9,645 nt of DNA, from positions 1-9,645 of the forward strand of contig JANMWN010000161.1 in assembly GCA_031394045.1 (NCBI GenBank). The letters run 5' to 3'. Each line of letters opens with the position of its first letter. Position 1 is the first letter of the stretch. Shown piece by piece: positions 1-5,211 of the stretch. The notes beneath the pieces were generated by a model. It was not told where the DNA came from. It made no database searches and was given only the letters and a program-made list of their open reading frames with translations. The translations under genes and the position numbers were made by a program. This DNA comes from JANYIP01 sp031394045. GTDB lineage: Bacteria > Actinomycetota > Actinomycetes > Prado026.

Positions 1-42
1 CGTCAGGGTCTCGGCGGGCTCCACCAGTGGCGGCAACGACAC
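1..42 (-). CDS. moeZ: 5' end of a MoeZ-like adenylyltransferase/sulfurtransferase (partial)
   Basis: Only the first 14 codons are in the window, read leftwards from a GTG at 42-40: M-S-L-P-P-L-V-E-P-A-E-T-L-T. This matches my recollection of the N-terminus of actinobacterial MoeZ/MoeB-type E1-like proteins (SLPPLVEPA followed by a domain beginning near RYSRHL), which adenylylate and thiocarboxylate small sulfur-carrier proteins used for molybdopterin, cysteine or thiamin synthesis. The start is supported by a good Shine-Dalgarno, GAGGAG at 53-48, 5 nt from the GTG. The catalytic parts lie outside the window, so the call rests on a very short stretch. It is divergent from the C26 hydrolase gene and shares a 119-nt intergenic region with it. 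Any unrelated gene with a similar N-terminus would be the alternative. Confidence 0.65.
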   Translation of the reverse strand, partial: MSLPPLVEPAETLT

Positions 43-47
43 GGTCT

Positions 48-53
48 CTCCTC
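48..53 (-). promoter_or_regulatory. Ribosome binding site of the moeZ-like gene
   Basis: On the minus strand GAGGAG lies 5 nt before the GTG at 42. It is the strongest Shine-Dalgarno match near the left edge and supports reading 1-42 as the start of a real gene that runs out of the window. Confidence 0.6.
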
Positions 54-137
54 GTTCAGCGTGCTCATGGCTGCAGACGTACCAGCGTCACAACGGTGTC
101 ACACACCCCGCGATTCCCCCGCACCGGCCCAGCGCGG

Positions 138-151
138 TTGCGCGTGCGCAA
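138..151. repeat. Perfect 14-bp inverted repeat TTGCGC-GT-GCGCAA, candidate operator
   Basis: TTGCGC at 138-143 and GCGCAA at 146-151 are exact reverse complements separated by GT, and they end 10 nt before the ATG at 162. The 2-nt spacer is too small for an RNA hairpin loop without opening the inner base pairs, so a dimeric repressor site is the more natural reading. The position suggests control of the C26 hydrolase gene. The regulator is not identifiable here, and no second copy was found in front of the minus-strand catabolic genes. Confidence 0.4.
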
Positions 152-161
152 GACTGGACTC

Positions 162-851
162 ATGCGTCCGCTGATCGGCATCACCTCGTACGTCGAGCAG
201 GCCAGGTGGGGCGTCTGGGACACCCGGGCCGCCCTCGTCCCTTACGCGTACGTGCAGCAAGTCGAGGCCGCCGGCGGACGGGCCGTGCTCGTCCCCCCGT
301 CGCCGGAGCCGGACGAGATCCTGCGCGTCCTTGACGGCCTGCTGCTCGCGGGCGGCGCCGACCTCGACCCCGGACTGTACGGAGTGACCGCCCACGCCGA
401 GACCGCTGGGCTGCGGCCCGACCGCGACGCAGGCGAGACCCGCCTGCTGGACGCCGCGCTCGCGCAGGACCTGCCGTTGCTCGGGATCTGTCGCGGCATG
501 CAACTGATGGCGGTGCACGCGGGTGGGCACCTGCACCAGCACCTGCCGGAGCTGGTCGGCCACGAGGGTCACCGCCCGTCCCCTGGCGTCTACGGCGAGC
601 ACGGCGTACGCGTCGACTCTGCGTCCCGGCTCGGCGCAATCCTGGGCGACCGCGTCGAAGTCCGTTCGTACCACCATCAGGGCGTGACCGACGCGGGCAA
701 GCTGACCGTCACCGGCTGGGCCGAGGACGACACGATCGAGGCCGTCGAGGACCCGGGCCACCGCTTCGCGATCGGCGTCCTCTGGCACCCCGAGGTCGGC
801 ACCGACCCGCGGATCTTCGAGGCGCTCGTCTCGGCCGCGAAGAGCGCCTGA
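162..851 (+). CDS. Gamma-glutamyl-gamma-aminobutyrate hydrolase family protein (peptidase C26, PuuD-like)
   Basis: A 229-aa class-I glutamine-amidotransferase fold protein. Members of this family hydrolyse gamma-glutamyl amides, for example gamma-glutamyl-GABA to glutamate and GABA in the Puu putrescine pathway, and act in the cytoplasm. The visible evidence is the family N-terminus RPLIGITSY, the LLLAGGADLDP loop (about 60-70), the nucleophile elbow LLGICRGMQ with Cys110, and the C-terminal LWHPE with His209 and Glu211, which completes the Cys-His-Glu triad. The ATG at 162 is chosen because the family begins here; an in-frame start at 27 would add 45 residues of non-conserved, low-complexity sequence running through the intergenic region. 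It heads an operon with the NRDE gene 8 nt downstream. A functional link to the glutamine-synthetase-like cluster at 2.5-9.6 kb is inferred. The true substrate could be another gamma-glutamyl amide. Confidence 0.88.
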   Translation: MRPLIGITSYVEQARWGVWDTRAALVPYAYVQQVEAAGGRAVLVPPSPEPDEILRVLDGLLLAGGADLDPGLYGVTAHAETAGLRPDRDAGETRLLDAALAQDLPLLGICRGMQLMAVHAGGHLHQHLPELVGHEGHRPSPGVYGEHGVRVDSASRLGAILGDRVEVRSYHHQGVTDAGKLTVTGWAEDDTIEAVEDPGHRFAIGVLWHPEVGTDPRIFEALVSAAKSA

Positions 852-858
852 CCGACCG

Positions 859-1593
859 GTGTGCACGATCCTGATCGCCTGGCAGTGGTGGCCCGATGTC
901 CCTCTCGTGCTCGCCGCCAACCGCGACGAGCTGCTGGGCCGGGCGACCGACGCCCCCATGCTGCTGCACGAAGGCCCGGCGATCTGGGGCGGTCGCGACC
1001 GGGTGGCCGGCGGTACCTGGCTCGCCGTGGACCCCGCCGCGCGCCGGGTGTGCGGGCTGACGAACCGGTACGTCTCTGGCACTGCCGTCGGTCCTGATCC
1101 GACGAAACGGTCGCGGGGGGAGCTGCCACTGCTGGTCCTGACCGGCGGGGACGATGTCGTCGAGACGCTGAGCGCGGACGACTACAACCCGGTGAACCTG
1201 ATCTCGTTCGCGCCCGGGCAGGCCTGGTGGTCGACCCTGGGCGGGACGGTCGACCTCACCCCTGGGGTGCACGTGCTGACCGTGCGGGACCTCGATGACC
1301 CGGACAGTCCCAAGGCTGTGCGCCTGCTGAGCCAGGCCCGACGTGCGGCCGCAGAGGCCGCCGACGCCGTCGACCTGCGCGACCGGCTCGCTGCGCTGCT
1401 GACCTCGCACGAGACCGACCCCGGAGGGCCGGCCCAGTCGGCCGCCTGCATCCACGGCGACCTGTACGGCACGGTGTCGAGCTCGACGGTGGTGGTGAGC
1501 GGCGCCGGCGTCGAGCTCAGGTACGCCCAGGGCCGCCCCTGCGTCACTGCATACGGGACCGTCAACATGTCCGGGAGCGTGGGTATAGCATAA
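859..1593 (+). CDS. NRDE family protein (TANGO2-like, predicted Ntn-type fold)
   Basis: A 244-aa protein beginning MCTILIAW, with Cys2 positioned to become the N-terminal residue after Met removal, as in Ntn hydrolases. The family motif NRDE is at 21-24. Further conserved blocks are GGTWLAVD (51-58), RSRGELP (85-90 region) and HGDLYGTVSSS (199-209), all typical of bacterial NRDE/TANGO2 proteins. The biochemical role of bacterial members is not settled; eukaryotic TANGO2 is linked to heme or acyl-CoA handling. The GTG start at 859 is fixed by the MC N-terminus and lies 8 nt after the C26 hydrolase stop, implying co-transcription. The length is normal for the family. The last codons (Gly-Ile-Ala-stop) lie inside the inverted repeat that controls the following HTH gene, so the C-terminus may have been reshaped by insertion of that cassette. 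Confidence 0.88.
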   Translation: MCTILIAWQWWPDVPLVLAANRDELLGRATDAPMLLHEGPAIWGGRDRVAGGTWLAVDPAARRVCGLTNRYVSGTAVGPDPTKRSRGELPLLVLTGGDDVVETLSADDYNPVNLISFAPGQAWWSTLGGTVDLTPGVHVLTVRDLDDPDSPKAVRLLSQARRAAAEAADAVDLRDRLAALLTSHETDPGGPAQSAACIHGDLYGTVSSSTVVVSGAGVELRYAQGRPCVTAYGTVNMSGSVGIA

Positions 1594-1600
1594 GTGCTAT
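1585..1600. promoter_or_regulatory. 6-4-6 inverted repeat: candidate operator of the HTH-nucleotidyltransferase cassette
   Basis: ATAGCA (1585-1590), spacer TAAG (1591-1594) and TGCTAT (1595-1600) form a perfect inverted repeat. It overlaps the TAA stop of the NRDE gene (1591-1593) and the first two bases of the ATG of the HTH gene (1599-1601). AT-rich palindromes at this position are common binding sites of XRE-type antitoxins. Binding here would block RNA polymerase at the candidate -10 and transcription start, giving autorepression. The role is inferred from position and symmetry. Confidence 0.65.
1586..1591 (+). promoter_or_regulatory. Candidate -10 element (TAGCAT) for a leaderless mRNA starting at 1599
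   Basis: TAGCAT matches the actinobacterial -10 pattern TANNNT and ends 7 nt before the A of the ATG at 1599, the usual distance to a transcription start. No Shine-Dalgarno precedes this ATG. Together these suggest a leaderless transcript initiating at the start codon. No clear -35 hexamer is visible at 16-18 bp upstream, which is common in such promoters. The promoter lies inside the 3' end of the NRDE coding sequence. Confidence 0.45.
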
Positions 1601-1919
1601 GAGCCGTGGTGGAGACCTGATCTACGAGGCTCGGCGACGCGCCCGACTGACGCAGGCCGAGGTCGCCGAGCGAGTCGGCACGACGCAGTCCGCAGTGGCT
1701 CGATGGGAGCGAGGCGGAGCTTCTCCGTCTCTCGACGCGACGATGCGCATCCTGCGAGCCGTCGGGTTCGACCTTGAGTACATGCTCGTTCCCTACGACG
1801 ACAGCGACTATGCACAGGCGCGCAGCATGCGGAGACGTACTCAGGAGGAGCGAGAGCAACAGCTCCTCCGCATGGTCGCGGTCGCTCGCGAGATGCGTGC
1901 AGCCGGACGATCCGGATGA
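1599..1919 (+). CDS. XRE-family helix-turn-helix protein, probable antitoxin/autorepressor
   Basis: A 106-aa protein with a Cro/C1-type helix-turn-helix over about residues 6-60. The core LTQAEVAERVGTTQSAVARW (18-37) has the classic Q-x3-A-x3-G-x2-Q-S spacing and is followed by ERG and a PSLDATMRILRAVG helix. The segment from 73 to 105 is strongly charged (RRRTQEEREQQ...) and predicted helical, a plausible toxin-contacting tail. The gene ends in ATGA, overlapping the start of the nucleotidyltransferase gene, so the two are translationally coupled. An inverted repeat straddles its own start codon, pointing to autoregulation. Antitoxin function is inferred from this architecture; a plain regulator of the adjacent nucleotidyltransferase is the alternative. 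Confidence 0.85.
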   Translation: MSRGGDLIYEARRRARLTQAEVAERVGTTQSAVARWERGGASPSLDATMRILRAVGFDLEYMLVPYDDSDYAQARSMRRRTQEEREQQLLRMVAVAREMRAAGRSG

Positions 1920-2416
1920 CCGACGAGCCAGAGTTCGACCCCGCGGCAATCTTGGCGGCGCTGGTCGCGCACGGAGTCGCCTTCGTGCTGATCGGTGGAA
2001 TGGCGGCGCTTGTCTACGGTTCGCCGTTCCTGACCCAAGACGTCGACGTTGTTCCAGAAGGCACACCGGACAACTGGGATCGACTCTCCGCCGCACTCGA
2101 CGAGCTGGGTGCCAAGATCCGGGCGGATGGTCATGAACACGGCTTGCCCTTCGGTCACACCGGCCAGTCCCTCGCAGCCGTGGGCGTCTGGAACCTGACG
2201 ACGCGATACGGGGATCTGGACATCACGGTCATGCCCAGCGGTACGGACGGATTCTCGGACCTAGCACGTACCGCATCAACCCGACATGTCCTCGGAGTGG
2301 ATGTGCCCGTGGCCGCGCTCGCGGACATCATCCGCTCGAAGCAGGCGGCCAACAGACCCAAGGACCAACGTGTGCTCCCTACGTTGCGCGACATCTTGGC
2401 TCAGCGCGGCGGCTAG
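1916..2416 (+). CDS. Small nucleotidyltransferase, probable toxin (AbiEii/MNT-like superfamily)
   Basis: A 166-aa protein with a DNA polymerase beta-type nucleotidyltransferase core. It shows GG at 27-28 (IGGMAALVYGS), the metal-binding pair in TQDVDVV (Asp42, Asp44), and a third acidic site in GDLDITV (Asp100/Asp102). The C-terminal SKQAANRPKDQRVLPTL (141-157) is the conserved SK...RPKD segment of AbiEii/DUF-type nucleotidyltransferases. Related toxins (AbiEii, MenT) transfer nucleotides to tRNA or other acceptors. At 166 aa it is much shorter than AbiEii or MenT (nearly 300 aa), so it is a minimal form. It starts 4 nt inside the HTH gene (ATGA). All catalytic residues appear intact. No HEPN partner is nearby, so a MNT-HEPN module is unlikely. 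An antibiotic- or metabolite-modifying nucleotidyltransferase is a weaker alternative. Confidence 0.82.
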   Translation: MTDEPEFDPAAILAALVAHGVAFVLIGGMAALVYGSPFLTQDVDVVPEGTPDNWDRLSAALDELGAKIRADGHEHGLPFGHTGQSLAAVGVWNLTTRYGDLDITVMPSGTDGFSDLARTASTRHVLGVDVPVAALADIIRSKQAANRPKDQRVLPTLRDILAQRGG

Positions 2417-2430
2417 CCCTGACGCCCATC

Positions 2431-2478
2431 TCGTGTCCGGGTCAGCGCGCGCGCGGGCGCTCTGTGACCCGGACCCGA
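2431..2478. terminator. Hairpin between convergent genes, probable bidirectional terminator
   Basis: GTCCGGGTCA (2435-2444) pairs perfectly with TGACCCGGAC (2465-2474). After one mismatch, TCG (2431-2433) pairs with CGA (2476-2478). An inner AGCGC/GCGCT pairing (2444-2448 with 2457-2461) is also possible. It sits in the 75-nt gap between the nucleotidyltransferase stop (2416) and the PNPOx-like stop (2492). There is no U-tract, as often seen in high-GC actinobacteria. Confidence 0.65.
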
Positions 2479-2491
2479 CGTCGTCAAGAAG

Positions 2492-3037
2492 CTAGGGCAG
2501 GCCGGGGAGGCCGTCGAGGCTGACGGAGTTCTTGGCGACGCGGTACGCGGCCAGCTTCTCGGGACCCTTCTTGGCGGCGTCGAGGTCGAGCACGTCGCGG
2601 TCGTCGACGTAGTCCATCCGCGGGACCGCGTACCCGCACGAGTCCGAGATGCGCCGCAGGTCGGCGACGATGACCGAGCGGACGCCGGGGTGCTCCGGGA
2701 ACAGTCCCAGGAGAGCGCCGAAACCGTCATCGCCGGGCTGCACCACGCGGCCAGTTCCGTGCAGGCGGACGATCCGCGGCCGCCCGTCGAACGCGCAGAA
2801 CATGAGCACCAGCCGACCGTTCTCGCGCAGGTGGGCGACCGTCTCGATGCCGCTGCCGGTCAGGTCGAGGTACGCCACGGTCGTGCCGTCGAGCACCACG
2901 AAGCTGCCGACCAGGCCCTTGGGCGAGCAGTTGACGAGACCGTCCCCAGCCAGTGGCGCGGACGCCACGAAGAAGACCGGCTGCGCGACCAGCCAGGCCG
3001 CCAGCGACTCGTCGATCAGCTCGAAGACCTTGCCCAT
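2492..3037 (-). CDS. Pyridoxamine 5'-phosphate oxidase family protein (split-barrel flavin-binding)
   Basis: A 181-aa protein. NCSPKGLVGSFVVLD (36-50), AYLDLTGSGIETVAHLRENG (55-74) and PRIVRLHGTG (87-96) are hallmarks of a bacterial PNPOx-like split-barrel subfamily, as is the C-terminal SCGYAVP...RD.LD..A.KKG.E....YR..KN..SLDGLPGL region (133-180). Members bind FMN, F420 or heme, and most have unknown substrates; a role in true PLP synthesis is unlikely. The ATG at 3037 is the only sensible start, because no other initiation codon lies between it and the upstream gene's stop. It follows the SDR gene by 29 nt on the same strand, so co-transcription is likely, but a functional link to amine catabolism is not evident. 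It ends next to the bidirectional hairpin. Confidence 0.85.
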   Translation of the reverse strand: MGKVFELIDESLAAWLVAQPVFFVASAPLAGDGLVNCSPKGLVGSFVVLDGTTVAYLDLTGSGIETVAHLRENGRLVLMFCAFDGRPRIVRLHGTGRVVQPGDDGFGALLGLFPEHPGVRSVIVADLRRISDSCGYAVPRMDYVDDRDVLDLDAAKKGPEKLAAYRVAKNSVSLDGLPGLP

Positions 3038-3066
3038 GCCTCGAATCGTAGACGAGACGTAAGGCC

Positions 3067-3831
3067 CTAGAGCGGCGTGACGTACGCACCCGAGATGCCA
3101 CCGTCGACGAGGAAGTTCGCGGCGGTGATGAACGAGGAGTCGTCGCTGGCCAGGAACGCCACCGCGGCGGCGATCTCGGACGGCTCGGCGAACCGGCCGA
3201 ACGGGATGTGCACCAGCCTTCGGGCCGCCCGCTCGGGGTCCTTCGCGAACAGCTCCTGCAGCAACGGAGTGTTGACCGGGCCGGGGCTCAGCGCGTTGAC
3301 CCGGATCCCCTCGCGGGCGAACTGGACGCCCAGCTCGCGCGACATCGCCAGCACCCCACCCTTCGAGGCGGTGTACGAGATCTGCGAGGTGGCCGCGGCC
3401 ATCGTCGCCACGAACGAGGCCGTGTTGATGATCGAACCCTTGCCGGCCCGCTGCATGTAGGGGATGACCGCCTTGCAGCCGAGGAACACCGAGGTCAGGT
3501 TGACCTCCTGGACCCGGCGCCACGCGTCCAGCCCAGTCACCAGGATCGAGTCGTCGTCGGGCGGCGAGATGCCCGCATTGTGGAACGCGATGTCGATCCG
3601 CCCGTAGGTCTCGAACGTGGTGGCGTACATCCGCTCGTTGTCCTTGGGGTTCGTGACGTCGGCCGCGACGAACAGCCCGCCGAGCTCGGCGGCTGCCGAC
3701 GTACCCGCCTCGGCGTTCATATCGACGACGACGACCGTGGCGCCCTCGGACGCCAGCCGCTGCGCCGATGCCAGCCCGATGCCGCTTGCGCCGCCGGTGA
3801 TGAGGGCGACGCGACCTTCCAGACGGTTCAT
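3067..3831 (-). CDS. SDR-family NAD-dependent oxidoreductase
   Basis: A 254-aa classical short-chain dehydrogenase. It has the nucleotide-binding TGGASGIG (12-19), Asp37 at the end of beta-2 (VVVVDMN) which predicts NAD(H) over NADP(H), NAG (85-87), Asn111, Ser139 (INTAS), the YTASK catalytic pair Tyr153/Lys157, and the PGPVNTP segment (183-189). All catalytic residues are present. Annotation pipelines would often label it 3-oxoacyl-ACP reductase, but its neighbours argue for a catabolic alcohol/ketone dehydrogenase. The ATG at 3831 overlaps the aldehyde dehydrogenase stop (ATGA), so the two are translationally coupled and probably act in one pathway. The substrate is not readable from the sequence; an amino-alcohol or hydroxy-acid intermediate is possible. 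Confidence 0.9.
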   Translation of the reverse strand: MNRLEGRVALITGGASGIGLASAQRLASEGATVVVVDMNAEAGTSAAAELGGLFVAADVTNPKDNERMYATTFETYGRIDIAFHNAGISPPDDDSILVTGLDAWRRVQEVNLTSVFLGCKAVIPYMQRAGKGSIINTASFVATMAAATSQISYTASKGGVLAMSRELGVQFAREGIRVNALSPGPVNTPLLQELFAKDPERAARRLVHIPFGRFAEPSEIAAAVAFLASDDSSFITAANFLVDGGISGAYVTPL

Positions 3832-5198
3832 GAGGACTCTGTTCCTGCCTGTGAGAAGAAGATGTTCTTGGTCTCGGTGAAGGCGTCGAGGGCGTCGGGG
3901 CCGAGCTCGCGACCAAGCCCCGACTGCTTGTAACCGCCGAAGGGGGTGGAGTAGCGGACCGAGGAGTGGCTGTTGACCGAGAGGTTGCCGGCTTCGACGG
4001 CCCGCGAGACGCGCAGTGCCCGACCGAGGTTCTGCGTCCAGATCGAGCCGGACAGCCCGTACTCCGAGTCGTTGGCGATCCGGATCGCGTCCGCCTCGTC
4101 GTCGAACGGCAGCACGACCACGACCGGGCCGAAGATCTCCTCGCGCACGGCCCGGTCGGACTCGGACACCGGGGCCAGAACCGTTGGTGGGAACCAGAAT
4201 CCGGGACCTTCGGGGGCCGTACCCGTGAACGCGACCGGAGCACCCTCGGGCAGGTACGACGCCACCGTGTCCCACTGGCCGCGCGAGATCAGCGGGCCCA
4301 TCTCGCTGGTGTCCAGGCTCGGGTCCTCGACGCGTACGCCCTTGACGGCCGGCTCGAGCAGCTCCATGAACCGGTCGTACGCCGACCGCTGCACCAGGAT
4401 CCGCGAGCGCGCACAGCAGTCCTGGCCAGCGTTGTCGAAGACGCCGTAGGGCGCCGTCGCTGCGGCCATCTCGAGGTCGGCGTCCGCGAACACGATGTTG
4501 GCGCTCTTGCCGCCGAGCTCGAGGGTGACGCGTTTGACCTGGTCGGCGCAGCCGCGCATCACGCCCTGCCCCACCGACGTGGAGCCGGTGAACACGACCT
4601 TGCGCACCGCAGGGTGGTCGACGAACCGCTGCCCCACGATCGACCCCTTGCCGGGGATGACCGTGAAGACGCCCTCGGGGATGCCCGCCTCGAGGGCGAG
4701 CTCGCCGAGCCGGATCGCGGTGAGCGGGGTCAGCTCGGCGGGCTTGAGCACCACCGTGTTGCCGGCGGCGAGCGCGGGGCCGAAGCCCCAGCCCGCGATC
4801 GGCATCGGGAAGTTCCACGGCACGATCACGCCGATGACGCCGAGCGGCTCCTTGAACGTGAGGTCGACGCCGCCGGCCACCGGGATCTGCCGGCCGAACA
4901 TCCGCTCGGGGGCAGCGCTGTAGTAGGTCAGCACGTCACGGACGTTCCCCGCCTCCCAGCGGGCGTTGCCGATGGTGTGCCCGGAGTTGGCCACCTCGAG
5001 CTGGGCGAGCTCCTCGAGGTGAGAGTCCACCTGGTCCGCGAACCGCCGGAGCAGCCGTCCACGGTCAGCGGGCGTGACGTCGCGCCAGGCCGGAAATGCT
5101 TGCTGCGCAAGGGCGATCGCGCGGTCAGCGCCGTCGAGGTCGGCGTGCGCGATCGTCGTGACGATCTGCTCGGTCGCCGGGTTGACGACCTCGTGCAT
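3828..5198 (-). CDS. NAD(P)-dependent aldehyde dehydrogenase (PuuC/betaine-aldehyde-type)
   Basis: A 456-aa ALDH-superfamily enzyme that oxidises an aldehyde to a carboxylate. The visible motifs are VPWNFP with Asn129, KPAE with Lys152, FTGSTSVG (203-210), LELGGKS with Glu227, the nucleophile motif GQDCC with Cys261, and EEIFGPV with Glu354. It is somewhat shorter at the N-terminus than the usual 480-500 aa. The start is set at the ATG at 5198; an in-frame GTG at 5207 is an alternative that would leave only 4 nt after the glutamine synthetase stop, and neither has a strong Shine-Dalgarno. Tight placement between the glutamine-synthetase-like ligase and the SDR suggests it oxidises a gamma-glutamyl aminoaldehyde or another amine-derived aldehyde. 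That substrate is inferred from context. Confidence 0.92.
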   Translation of the reverse strand: MHEVVNPATEQIVTTIAHADLDGADRAIALAQQAFPAWRDVTPADRGRLLRRFADQVDSHLEELAQLEVANSGHTIGNARWEAGNVRDVLTYYSAAPERMFGRQIPVAGGVDLTFKEPLGVIGVIVPWNFPMPIAGWGFGPALAAGNTVVLKPAELTPLTAIRLGELALEAGIPEGVFTVIPGKGSIVGQRFVDHPAVRKVVFTGSTSVGQGVMRGCADQVKRVTLELGGKSANIVFADADLEMAAATAPYGVFDNAGQDCCARSRILVQRSAYDRFMELLEPAVKGVRVEDPSLDTSEMGPLISRGQWDTVASYLPEGAPVAFTGTAPEGPGFWFPPTVLAPVSESDRAVREEIFGPVVVVLPFDDEADAIRIANDSEYGLSGSIWTQNLGRALRVSRAVEAGNLSVNSHSSVRYSTPFGGYKQSGLGRELGPDALDAFTETKNIFFSQAGTESS

Positions 5199-5211
5199 GA
5201 CGGTCACGCCA

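Larger units (their letters stand above)
43..161. promoter_or_regulatory. Divergent intergenic region between moeZ-like and C26 hydrolase genes
   Basis: This 119-nt stretch has no plausible gene and separates two divergent starts (42 minus, 162 plus), so it should carry promoters for both. It contains a direct repeat GTCACA at 87-92 and 98-103, spaced 11 bp (one helical turn) and readable as TGTGAC on the minus strand. It also holds a short inverted repeat GGTGT-CAC-ACACC at 95-107, and a perfect palindrome at 138-151 listed separately. I see no convincing paired -35/-10 hexamers for either direction, so promoter positions are not assigned. Confidence 0.5.

Noticed and set aside
27..161. N-terminal extension of the C26 hydrolase from an in-frame start at 27
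   Set aside because: The added 45 residues are not family-like and run through the divergent intergenic region, overlapping the moeZ-like start and its Shine-Dalgarno; the canonical N-terminus begins at 162.
99..1082. Long minus-strand frame opposite the C26 and NRDE genes
   Set aside because: Low-complexity, Arg/Val/Gly-rich product, while the opposite strand carries two well-conserved proteins.
1916..2416. MNT-HEPN (type VII) toxin-antitoxin assignment
   Set aside because: No HEPN gene (R-x4-6-H motif) lies next to the nucleotidyltransferase; its partner is an XRE HTH protein and the following gene is convergent.
3067..4818. SDR gene read as a 583-aa fusion with an upstream extension
   Set aside because: The extension is the aldehyde dehydrogenase read in a wrong frame; the SDR starts at the ATG at 3831 in the ATGA overlap.
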